Positions 27,301-38,644 of a DNA stretch of 64,000 nt are shown one piece after another. Below the pieces are notes generated by a model. The model made no database searches. It was not told the DNA's origin and saw nothing but the letters and a program-made list of their open reading frames with translations. The translations under genes were made by a program, and so were the position numbers. The stretch's first letter is position 1, and each line of letters begins with the position of its first letter. Source of the DNA: Brugia malayi (lineage: Eukaryota > Nematoda > Chromadorea > Rhabditida > Onchocercidae); the NCBI RefSeq assembly GCF_000002995.4, contig NW_025062477.1:2983501-3047500 (forward strand), written 5' to 3'.

Positions 27301-27500
27301 GAGTGAAACTGGAGAAAAGAGGAAGATGGTTGGAATCGGCAAAAATAATTGCATCAGTGTTATCTTTTCGAAGATTTAAGCCAATCATATATTTCTTGCA
27401 ACTAGTTGTTGGTAAGGCTGAGAATATTTATTTTAATATACTTTTGTTTTAAAATTTCTTTGTTTCTGTAGAAAATACATGCCGGGTCAGCAGCGATTAA
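24396..27500 (+). CDS. 3' exons of an unrecognised gene
   Basis: Three exons with matching phases: 24396-24591 (after GCTTCAG, ending A/GTAAGT), 27280-27411 (after TTTTCAG, ending G/GTAAGG) and 27472-27500 (after TTCTGTAG, stop TAA). Together they encode about 118 residues, including FLKNGQHYQILEFSIENVRH, a basic LEKRGRWLESAK segment and a hydrophobic IIYFLQLVV near the end. An upstream in-phase exon may end at the 23398 donor (AAG/GTAGTA). An alternative terminal exon at 25421-25548 is also phase-compatible. I do not recognise a family. It may be nested in an ENSA intron and is transcribed toward TMEM98. Confidence 0.45.
25421..25548 (+). CDS. Alternative terminal exon of the unrecognised gene
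   Basis: It follows a good acceptor (ATTTTTACAG). Spliced to the donor at 24591 the reading frame is fixed and reads ICSWTEMRHDIYTTSF, then PAKWKMWKISFLLPEAYF, to a TAG at 25546-25548. The D-x(8)-W-K-x-W arrangement is faintly like the Mpv17/PMP22 signature (W-K-x-W-P), but the proline and the following NF are missing. Its phase equals that of 27280-27411, so the two would be mutually exclusive. It could be a chance open frame. Confidence 0.3.
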
Positions 27501-28808
27501 ATTCAGTTACCATGGGTTACTCTCGTTAGCTATTTCATTTTTCCATTTTGCAAGCTTAATTTAGATTGATTTTTCTCTTTTTCATAGGCTCTTTAATTGT
27601 TTGCTATCTAAAATAACTGAAAGTTTGATAAACTTCAAGTCCTTTAATTTGCTCATTTCCTAAAATACTGCACTGTAATATTATGTGATTTTTTTTTCTT
27701 TTGATTGATACTTTCTAATAAGATCTTAACAAATTAACAAATGGATCTGATGAGCAAAACAAAAGTCTCAATTGGGGTCTTTTCTGATTCTGTTTAAGCA
27801 TCACTCCAAATTTCAGTAAGTCAGATGATTCTTGTTAGGTAAAACTAGTTTGATTGTAATTTTCAGTTGATTTCTACACGGGAAATATACACTTAAATAA
27901 TTTCAGATAATCAAACATACTTATTGCATATATATGAACAGCCATTGAAACTAATTCGTACTTTGATAAGCATTATATTGGGCGTTGCGATAGTTAATGC
28001 AAATATGCAAAAGAAAGAGAATATTGGGCTACTAATTTTAAATAGAAAAATTGAAGGATATCTACCATCTTATCCTATTAAGTCGTCTGTGAAGAATTAA
28101 TGTTAGCTAATTTAGGCTCTAAAAGCTCTAACCAATTTATTTTAGAATTGGCCTTTAAATAAGTTTTTTTTTTTTTTTTTTCAGGGATTGATTCCAGTTT
28201 AAAATCTCTTCCATATGCGTAATTTAAACCTCATCCAGCTATATTGCTGAAGAAATGTCATAGCACATTTATGGACTCTATGTTTGTTTCAATTTATTAT
28301 TTGCTCTCAGAATTACAAAGCCTCAGTCGCATTGGTGCTCTTTAAGTAATAACTTATTTATGCACTTTCTAAACTATCATTATTTTTTAACATTAGCTCA
28401 TCCCATTTTTATCAATAGCCCTCTATCAGTGAATAGATTAGAATCAATAATTTGAATGGCTTTTTTGATTTTATTTAATGGATTAGTTTAACTGTGAAAT
28501 GTTGAGATTGAATTTTGCACAGGAATTATTCCAAGCAATGCAGTTGCTGCCATGTAGATAGATGAAGAAGGCGAAACAGTTAAAAAATATATCCTTGGAA
28601 TGGAATGTGAGGAAGGAAGAAAACAGAGGGAAATTGTTGTTGAGAAATAAAAAAAAAAAATTATGTATTTTTTTTTAACGTATCTTGAAAAATGTAGCCT
28701 TGATATCGTCGGATGGCACATTTGTTCGGGAGGGTTGTATGGAAAAAAGATAGTTGCTCTCGTCGTCATCATCATAGTAGTAGTTAGGATGGAGTTGCTC
28801 GCACTTAC

Positions 28809-28821
28809 CCTTCTCCTCCAT
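28809..28821 (-). CDS. ENSA: Candidate distal first coding exon of ENSA
   Basis: On the minus strand ATGGAGGAGAAGG is followed directly by GTAAGTG, a near-perfect donor. Its phase (13 bases) joins in frame to the ENSA exon acceptor at 20881, adding MEEKA before MLGG. Acidic starts are usual in endosulfines. The intron would be about 7.9 kb and would enclose the + strand gene at 24.4-27.5 kb. It is an inference from splice and frame only. Confidence 0.35.
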
Positions 28822-30048
28822 CTTCTACCCACCCACCAATGAATGACAAATGATCAGGTGCTGATTATACTTCACTGCATAAAACATGATATACATGCAT
28901 AAGGTGCCTATAAATATATTCATACACACACATACACACACACACACACGCATACCATATACATACGTTAGGTATGAACAGACAAACAGATATTATTCTC
29001 TCATTTTTACACATGTAGTTAATTTATGGATTTTCTAATGTCATTTTTCAAAATTTTAAACAAATTTTGTTCAAGTATTGCTTTGATTTTCTCATAAAGA
29101 TGAATAGCTTTAGTCAGTGGTAATGGCAGCCATTTATGTTTTTTTTTTTTTCTTATCCTAAACTTTGTCTGTAACAACAAGTAGCGTTGTTTTTTCTTTG
29201 TTAGAAGTTGTCATGCATCACAGTCAATGAAAGTCTATTGAAATTGTGTCGTAGTTCATTTATTAATACGTCTCAAAGCATGAACTAAACTAATTTTTCG
29301 TGCAATTTTCGTTTAGTTATGATCTTTTGCAGATAAATTTTGAGTGACTATTGGACTACTTGAAGCTATTTGTTCAATTAACCTTTTTGATTATAAAGCA
29401 GCAGGAAACAGGTCTTTAAACATTTGTAGGAATTTATTTTATAATTTATCGGTTTGAAATGATCGAAAATTGATAAAATTAGAAAGTATTATGCGAGTTT
29501 GATTTTATTTTTATTATCATTTCTTCCAGTTGCTTAGTATTTTATTATTCTTTAGAAGTTAAAGTATGAACGGTAATGAATATTAACAGAAGATTAACTT
29601 CCTAGAAATAATTGGTTGTATATACATTTTTGAGTATCACTTCAGTGTTCTATGCATATGAGTGGAAATAATTCTTTTATACGGGATTTTCCGATGCTCG
29701 ATATCAGCTACATTTGGTAATATAACATACTGAATGAAATAAATAGGTAAGTGATGCACATTTAATTTATTAAAAACATTATTTGAACATTAAAAAACTC
29801 CGAATATTAACTATTCTTATCTTAGTCTATATATATATTTGTTCTCATTTTTACACTTTTTAAAACGTCATTATAGTAATAAATAACATTGACATCGAAC
29901 TTTGTTTTCAAAAAAATAGGCAGCGAGGTGCCATATTTATTTTCTGCATAACATTAATAATCTATAATAAAGAATAAAGATCTATAAAAGTATAATTAAT
30001 CCACAAGAAAGTGCTTTCTTTAAACCTGTTTGATTTTCTTATTTTAGA
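28822..30048. promoter_or_regulatory. Region upstream of TMEM98, possibly a divergent promoter
   Basis: Non-coding. It contains a CA-rich microsatellite at about 28923-28950, a poly-T run near 29139, and AT-rich DNA. If the 28821 ENSA exon is real, this is the divergent promoter between ENSA (-) and TMEM98 (+). Confidence 0.45.
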
Positions 30049-31968
30049 ATGGAAGTAGTGGTTTATTTGGCACTGTTTGTGTTAGCATCTGTATTTTGTT
30101 TTTCATCATTCATCCTGATTGTTATGTGTCGACGGCGTGCACAGGCAAGGGAACGTTTGCATGCAGCGATGGCATCGTTGAGTTTTACTAAAGTTAATAA
30201 CGAAAATGTAGAAAGTGTATTGCAACTCGGACCACTTATTGGTAATGTTTCTTTAATTTTGTATATGAGAAAAATTTTCTCGTATTTTTCATATTTTTTA
30301 TAAATATAATTTTCAAACTTTAATAATTTCATCCGAAATTAGAAAAACCTAACATTTTATTTCAAAAGTTGATTGAAAAATAATTGTTGTATCTTTATCA
30401 CTGCTCTCTATTTGTTGAATGAATCAAGAGTTTTCTACTGCGTAAAATGCTGATTCAAAATTCTTTTTATGCCATTGATATTGACAAATCTAAAAGTGTA
30501 TTAGACTTGTACGGCTGTATTTGGCATACATTGCTTATGTATAAAAAGCTTAAGACTAGTGAAATAAAAAAATAAATAAAATAGAAACTGAGCTATGACA
30601 AATAATTCTTTTTCGATGAGCGAGAAAGTATGTGAAAATTTTCTTAGAATTATTGCAGTTACGAAAATTAAAGCTAATAGTACTCTTTCGAAGTCAGTAA
30701 AAATTGATTGGAATTTGGGAAATTTAGTTTCGAAATTATTAAGTTAGCAGAAAGATAAAAGGAACTGGAAAAATCTTAATTGTTTTAGTAAGTATAAAAA
30801 GAAGTTATGCTCATCAATTGTTAAAATTGATAGGATTTTTGATCAAATGAAGCTCTGTTTTTTTTACTTGCTGCAGTTTTCTATTGCTGGTCAAATTCAT
30901 GCTCGATGCACTTAGCTTTATGATTCAAATTGAATTTTGAGTTTGCTATTATTGAAACGTTTCAAAATTTTTCAAAGTCAGAAATCATTTGCTTGTTTTA
31001 GCCCAAGTTCTGGATAGCAACCAGTGGATCTATGATGTCTCCGGAATGCTGCAGCATTGTGTTGTAGTTCTGAAACTGTGTCATGCTTTAACTGAGAAAC
31101 TTTCCGTTATTCAGCTTAATTCAATTGCACCAAAACTTAATGAACAGGTGGTTACAGCTACTGCGCGAATCATGCCTCGTTTTGATGATTTGATACGAAC
31201 AGTGGCTGCTAATCAGGTGCTTTTAATTTTCATTGATTGGGTTTTTTTTTTTTTTTTTTTTTAGGTTCAATGATATTCGGCATCTTTAACGGCAAAAGTA
31301 GGACAAGATAGTAAAAAGGAACGAAGTATTTGTTTTTATCAGACAGCGTTATCATAATGCAGTAGTTGCTAAATGTATTTATCATAAGCACCACTAATCC
31401 GCCATCAAATTTTATTCATGATAAATTACAAAATTTCATTTTGTGGAAAAAAATACAACCAAATGTGGTTTTGCTTTAATGTGTAATTAAAATTAATTTA
31501 TGTTTAGCAAATTGTTTACGGTAACATAGAGAATATCACTTTCAGGTAGATATACGCTTGCTTGAAGCTCGTGCTTCTTCTCTTGTCAGTGCTTGCTGGG
31601 CATTAGCATTCCCTTTTACAGTAATTAGTCCGAAACATATGGATTCATTGGATGGAGTTTTAAATGTAATTTTTTCCTTTGAATTTAGATATGCTTTCAA
31701 AAATATACTTTATTTTTTGCATCATTTATGTTTGAATTAACCATTTCAGGAAATGGAGGATCATGTTGAAGCATTACGTTTGATTGTTGGACATATGGAA
31801 GAAAATTTCATGGTACAAGACAAAAACTGTAATCAGAAATTGCCATCATCATTGGCAGTTGTTGAAGAGACACCATTGATGGAATCTTCTACAAATAGAA
31901 ATGATTCTATAACCGATTCTTTGCATAGCGATGAAGCTCCAGCTGATCCTATGGCACCAACAAAATAA
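30049..31968 (+). CDS. TMEM98: TMEM98 homologue, single-pass membrane protein
   Basis: TMEM98 is a conserved animal membrane protein that, in vertebrates, binds and inhibits self-cleavage of the transcription factor MYRF. Four exons: 30049-30241, 31002-31216, 31546-31665, 31750-31968, with GT/AG ends and consistent phases, 248 codons (human about 226). Residues 1-27 give an N-terminal transmembrane anchor (MEVVVYLALFVLASVF) followed by basic CRRRAQ. The body matches the family by W-I-Y-D-V-S-G-M-L-Q-H-C, KLCHALTEKL, RIMPRFDDLIRTV, LLEARASSLV and EDHVEALR. The C-terminal tail of about 45 residues is Ser/Asp-rich and nematode-specific in appearance. The ATG lies one base after TTTTAG, so the start is probably a trans-splice site. 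Confidence 0.88.
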
Positions 31969-32196
31969 GTTTATCTTCAAACAGTGGTTGGTATTTCAAT
32001 TGAATTTTGCTTAATTTTTTACAGAAAAACAAATGCATTTTCTTGAAAATTTTAGTTTGAAATTTTTTAAACTGCATACTTTTATTGAAAATTTTCTAGT
32101 AACACAGGAAATGATTTGAGCTATCATTATTCACTCTTGATATTTATATATTTGTGTTGCGATTTACCATAAAGGTCCTTGAGAAGCTTAAATTAG

Positions 32197-32241
32197 ATTT
32201 GTCGTGAAGGCCAAGTATATTTCTTAGCCTTCACGACAAAT
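32197..32241 (+). other. Perfect 15-bp hairpin in the TMEM98 3' region
   Basis: ATTTGTCGTGAAGGC (32197-32211) is exactly complementary to GCCTTCACGACAAAT (32227-32241). After one mismatch, three more pairs (AAG/CTT) close a 7-base loop. It lies 229 bases after the TMEM98 stop. It could be an mRNA structural element, a transcription-end hairpin, or the remnant of a small inverted-repeat element; it is short for a microRNA precursor. Confidence 0.8.
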
Positions 32242-35200
32242 TATTAGTATTTGCTGAAAATATTAGTATTTGCTGGAATTATTGCTGGTAATTTTACACA
32301 TTATAGCACTATTATTGCCTGTAGCAGTAATATAAGAAACGCTTTGAATTGAATTTACTCCCAAATCATAACCAAATTTTAAAATTGCTAGTTTATTTTT
32401 CTTCTGTCAAATATTTTCTCAAATATAAAATCTTTCTTAAATTTTTTGCTATCAAAGACTGACCTGAAGTTCAATTTTTTAGATGAATTACTGTTTTAGG
32501 TCCATGATCAATATAAAACGAGGCACGTCTATTTCAATACGACACTAGTTTCTCTTAAGCTGAATATGTATTATTTGTCTTTTCTTTCTTTTTTACTCAT
32601 TTATTTGATTAAAGAAATGGATATACATGTATATACAGAAAATTTTATCCTATCTTTTTTATTACTAACGACAAGTCATATGTTTTGCCTTTTAGTCTAC
32701 TAATGAATTAATTATTCATATTGTTTCCCTCTGTTTCGTGATACCGGTTTTTCGATACGTTTTCAGTAACAACATGTTTTCTTTCTTGCTTCTCTCAGTT
32801 AATCATCTCTCTTTGTTATTGTTCGATAATCATTGTAAATGTTTACTCAGGCATTTTTTCTCGTTTTCCTCTTTATAATTAAAAGTGGTCTTTTTCTCTT
32901 CGCCCTTATTTTTCCTTTTTTTTTTTTTTTTTTTTTTTGATTTCTTTTTTTATCTCCTTTCTTTGTTTTTCTTTTTACGTTGCTTTTCTTTGTTTTCGTC
33001 TTGTGCCTTTTTTTTTTTTTTCTTTTTTCTTCATGAGCTATTCTTTTTTTTTTTTTGCTTAATGGTATTAGTTTTCTTTCTTTTTAAGAGGATTATAGGA
33101 TTGTGCAATTCAGATTATCCATCGTAATCCAAACTGATACATACATACATTGCTATCTGGAATGCATAATAAGCAAAAAGTAACATACTACCTTCTCCAA
33201 TGATTAATATTGCTAACAGTTTAAATCGTATTCTAAAAAAAAAAGAAAAGAAAAGAAAGGAAAACTCAAAGGGAAGCATTTTAATCTTTGTGAACTTATT
33301 TCGTTCTTTTCTTAAAAATTACAACAAAAAAGAAAAAGAAGGAAGGGAAAATCATTCGTCTTTTTAATAAATAATATTCGAGAGAAGTGTATAAGTTTTT
33401 TTTTTTCTTTTCTAAAATGGATATATTTTGCGCTGGAAATATGCAAATATCTTTATGCGTTTTAAAAGTGTTTTCTTAATAACTTATCATGCATTTAAAA
33501 TTTTAACATTTCAAAATTTACCTAAGTTGAATTATGCAATTATTTGAGATTGCTTCTAGGAAAAGAAGAGAAGTTTCAGAATTAATACTTGAATGAAATC
33601 AAAAATTATAGTTTACGTATGTCTGAATTAGGCATTTCTTTCTTTTTTTTTTCTTTTTCTTCTTTCTTTTTTTTTTCTTTTTCTTCACATCTGTTTGTCT
33701 TTTTGCTTCATCTTTTCTCTTTTTGCTTACGGTTCTGAATTCTTCACTCTAAATTTTATGGTCATTTTGTCTCATCGAAGGTATGCGTCTGTGTTCTTTT
33801 CTATTCCCCTGTTTTTGCATAATCCCTGCTTTTAACTCTTATTTGTTATCTCTGCCCAAATTTAGTTCCTTTTCAGGTTTGTTTGCATAATAAGTCATTT
33901 TATAGAATTACAAAAGGTTAATGTCTTCTTACGTTTTCTGCAATTTTTATTTGAAAAATAAGAAATGAAGCTAAGAGGTTTAGTTTTATCATATTGTCAT
34001 ATTTGCCTAAAAGAATTTCAAAAAATAGCAGGCAACCCTATCAATTGAATTTTAAACTAGTAAGTTTAATCTATTTTTTCTAGCTCTAAAAAATTAGAAA
34101 ATTTCAAATTTTACTATTAGCGTATTATTTTAGGCAAATTATCCGTTGTTATCAGGAACAAACAGCTAGATAATACCTCATTTAGCTATCGATAATAATG
34201 CTAATTCGATGAGTGTACTATAGCTGATTAGCTTATATGCAATTCTTCCATGTTTATTTTCTGGTGACACATACCTTCATAAATGTTCCATTCCCATTCA
34301 CATATTAGTTTTGCTTTGTAAATACATTTTGTTGTTTTTTTTTTTTCTTTCTCTCTCTTTCTGTCTTTGTAATATTTGTAATAAATGCGCACCAATTTGT
34401 TGTTAACTTTTAGGAATTAAGTTTTAGAAGTTACTTTGTTTGAATAATATACAAACGAAAATATGTGATTCACTTTTTCTTTTTATTTTTGCAACAAAAA
34501 TTATGGAATGATTCGAATAAAATATCATGAAAGCATCATTAGATTTCAATTTCAAAGGATTGAAGTTTTTCTTTTTTAAAGTTTGTAATTTCAATTTTAG
34601 AGTATTGCCTAAATATTTGGTTTAAAAAAGAACTAAATTTTGTTTTGTTGATTCAGTTCTGTTTTTGAGCTAAAAATTTTCCTTGTAAATTTATTTTAAA
34701 ATGTTTCACTTTTCTTCTGATGTATTTTAATTTGCAGATTTATACTGGTTTTATTTCTTGATTTTATGCTTACTTTACTCATGAATGCAGTTCTATTGAA
34801 AATCAGGATATTGCTACCAAAATTGCACATTTTATTCTGTTTTATGTTTTCTAAAAACTAAATCAATTACGTTTGTTATTTTTATTGACTGATAGCGATA
34901 TGTTATCCGAAATATGTTTGTTTCTTTGTTTTAATATGTTTATAAAGAAAAAAAAACATGAACTTGTAAAATACACTTTGCATAACATTATCAGAAAAAA
35001 AAAAAATCGTAAAATTGCCTTCATTAAATTTAAAGAAAAAAAAATTCAGTAATATTAAAAAAATACAAAAAAAAAAAAAAAGTTTTAGCTAATATTCGGT
35101 CCAATAAGACATCGAAAGATAAGAAGTAGTCCAGTTATTTTTTTAAATATCTTATTTTCTTCCTAAGCCATTAAAAATTTAATGATTCGAATGTTTTATA

Positions 35201-37870
35201 GAAATTCGATTGATAAAAAGCGTAAACAAATTAGACGAGAACAGGTAATGTGAAACTAATAAAATATCATTATTCATTATTCGAGTGGCTTTTTTTGTTA
35301 AATTTCCTATTTCTATTTTAGATTTTTCAATAATTATCTTACAAATGAAGGAATTTTTCCTGAACTGACAATGGCTAAAGTGTTAATTAATTAGTTCACA
35401 ATTCGAATTATTCTCAATAATTTCTTTAAAACTCTTCTAGTATAGATTAAACTTTCAGTCAATACTACTAATTTTAACTGCTTAACATGATCAATATTTC
35501 CTACATTTTTACGTTAAATTTTATAAATTTTAAATTTATAAAACAATCGATCAATAATTTTTCAAAGCCTTATTATATTTAAAAATAATTTGTAAATTTT
35601 TAAAGATTAAGAGAAGATAATTTTGCAATAATAGTCTTAGAAGTGTGTATCATTATTCAATCTTTTAGATATTCAAAGAAATTTAATTTATTTAAAAAAA
35701 AAGTGAAATAAATTTTGGTAAATAGAATTATTATTGCAGAATGTTAATTAAATTTTATAAACTTTAATTGGCAAATTTATGTTTGTTGTTGTATTTATTT
35801 CATTTAATCAAAGTTTTCATTTAAAAGTAAAAACTCATATAATAATAATAATAACATAAAAAAGAATGAATAATTTTGTTTATTTTATTTTATCTTTCTT
35901 AAAAATTAAAGAAAAATTAATTTACTGAGAATTTGACAGATTATTCAACGATTTATTATCTGAGTAATAATTTTTTATCACTATATTACTGCATTTAAGT
36001 TTTTTATTTACATACTGTCACATTCGCTAAAATACTGATTAAAATTCATTTTTAACATAAATGCGCAATTATCCAAGGAAAAAAATTAGAAACCACTTGA
36101 TTTTTTATAAGTATTTGTTTACTTAAAATAATAATTGAAATGAAAATAAACTGTTAAGTTGCATTTTATATTATCAAATAAAATATTAAATGAATTTGCA
36201 ATGAAATTTTATTAATGATTGAATCAAAAAGAAAACAAAACTTTTATAATAAGAGACTATATCGTTAAATAAATATATTATTAATCAAAACTACAAGCGT
36301 AATAGCTAATAAAAATAAAACTCTTTCTGATTATTTAAAAAATTTTTTATCATTTTTTTTTTTTTTTTACAAATAATATTTTTTTAATGTTTTAAAATTA
36401 TTTTTTCCTTATTGAAATTTGTAGCACAAAATAAAAGTAAGAAGCAATCATAATTGTTGCTAATATAAAATTTTAATAAATTTTTTTTCTTTAATTTTAT
36501 AAGCTGTTCATTTAATGTCAAAAAAATATCATCGATGAAAATCAAAATTTAAAAATTCGTTTGCTGATAAGCATAATTAAAATAGCAAAACTATTTAGAT
36601 TAGTTCATTTCAATTCATCAACAATTCTTTTATATAATTCAAAAATTTTTCAAATAATTTTTGACTTCTAAAATTGATCACATTAAAATTTATTTACATT
36701 TTAATCATTTTCAATTCATTTTATGAATTGAAAATTTGAGATTTGAATGCACAATCAATTTGTTTTGCAAGAAAAGTTAACTTACATAAAAATTATGATT
36801 TTATAATGTCACTGGAAATTTGTAATTTTAAAATTTAAGTAAATTCGTAAAACTTAATTCATTTAAATCGATTTCAAATATGCAACAAATGAGTTAATAT
36901 TTCAATAATTAACATTTATATATTCTTAAATTAAAAGAATCACGCTGAAATCATTTCCTATTTTCTCAGTTGCAATATTTTAATAATTAAAAAAATCAAA
37001 TTTAGCTTATCTCGGAATTATTGACAGTTAAAATTTAGTTTGAATGTAGTACACTAGTAATAACAATGACAATTAAACATAAAATTTATGAAATTTGTTG
37101 AATCGATTGCAACATTTCAAGATGGATCACAGAAATTTCGAATGACACTGTTAAATGGTTTTTCTGCAAATACTTTTTTTTTTTTTTTTCTTTCATGTTT
37201 GATTTGATAAGTGGGTAAATTTAAAAAGAAAAAAAAAAAAAAAATGTTTCATTTTTCTTTACCTTACCGCCATCTCATTAATTCTCCGTTTTTACTTATT
37301 TCATTACCTTCTATCAACTTTTACATTCCTATACTTCACACCTTTCACTTATTTATCACTTTTTTAGAATGCAAATTTGTTTGTTTATACATTCAATAAA
37401 CAAAAAAAAAAAGAAAAAAGAGAAAAGGAGGAAAAAGTTGCTCAATTTCAATCAAAATTCATAAATTATTGAACAAAAATAAATTTTTCATCATATGTTT
37501 TTTTTTTGTTATTTTTTTATTTTAATTATTTAACTTATACAGAAAACGGTATAGAAAAAAGTTCTAACTTTACTGCTTACTTTCATTATTACAGATTAAA
37601 TTCACTATACATAAACTTAACTTTATTATATAAACAACTTTAACTTTATTATTTATATTGCTTTAAACTTTATTTATATATTAACTTTAAATATAAAACT
37701 TTATTATTTATATGAAAATATTAATTACCACCAATCATTTTAGCCTTTCAGCTCAAATTAAATAAAAATAAGTGCAAATGATGAGTCATAATTATTATAT
37801 TATAATCATAACTATTTCAATATTTCTCAGTGTGTTTTTTTAAATATACCGTTTAATTGCAATACTACAG

Positions 37871-37955
37871 TTAAACGGCACACGTGTACACTCACGTATA
37901 CTTAAACGACACACGTGTACACGCACGTATGCTTAAACGATATACGTGTACACTC
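37871..37955. repeat. 31-bp minisatellite, about 2.7 copies, with CACGTG palindromes
   Basis: Units start TTAAACG and contain ACACGTGTAC: 37871-37901, 37902-37932 and a partial diverged copy from 37933. The first two copies each carry a perfect CACGTG E-box; the third has TACGTG. Confidence 0.85.
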
Positions 37956-38490
37956 AGCAAGCACTTATAGCCTGTTTCCAGTATAAATGTCCTAAAGAGG
38001 CCACATATCATGAGCCAAACGTCACACGAAATATTTGTTAACGGGAATAAACTGTAAAATATATGAAACAAAATCTACCGAATAAAACTAATTGAAGTGA
38101 CCTTTCACCTCTTAGCATTTATTTGATTGCTATTCACTTATAGTACAATAAATAATAATAATAATAATAATAATTAAGTCAAATGATTAAAAATGAAATT
38201 GAGCAAATTTGAATGATCATTTATAATACATATTTAATGCCTCTTTACACGACTAATTTCCAAATAATTGGTAAATAATAGAAAATAATAATAATTAATA
38301 AATAAATAAAATAAATAAATAATAAAAGCGATGAAATTGCAACAATTAATTAAAGCGCTGTTCAACAGTTTTTGATTTCTATTATATTTGATAAGCAAAT
38401 TATATTGATAATCTATTTGTTTGAAAAAATCTGAAAAAAAAAAAAACTTTAAATTTGGAAAAAACATTATCTATTATGCTTGCTATTATT

Positions 38491-38644
38491 AGATATTACT
38501 GCTTTATCATTTGATATCGTTGCCTTATCATTTAATATTGTTGCTTTATGATTTGATATCGTTGCTTTATCATTTGATATCGCTGCTTTATCACTTGATA
38601 TCGTTGCCTTATCATTAGATATCGTTGCTTTATCATTTGATATT
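38491..38644. repeat. 21-bp minisatellite, about 7.3 copies
   Basis: Seven 21-bp units of the type GATATCGTTGCTTTATCATTT. Read on the minus strand they give a 7-residue repeat (ISNDKAT) and an open frame of about 60 codons, but with no splice site or flanking coding sequence I treat it as non-coding. The unit combines the palindrome GATATC with TTATCA. Confidence 0.9.

Noticed and set aside
32885..33127. Poly-Phe open frame
   Set aside because: It arises from poly-T and TTTC tracts and has no other evidence.
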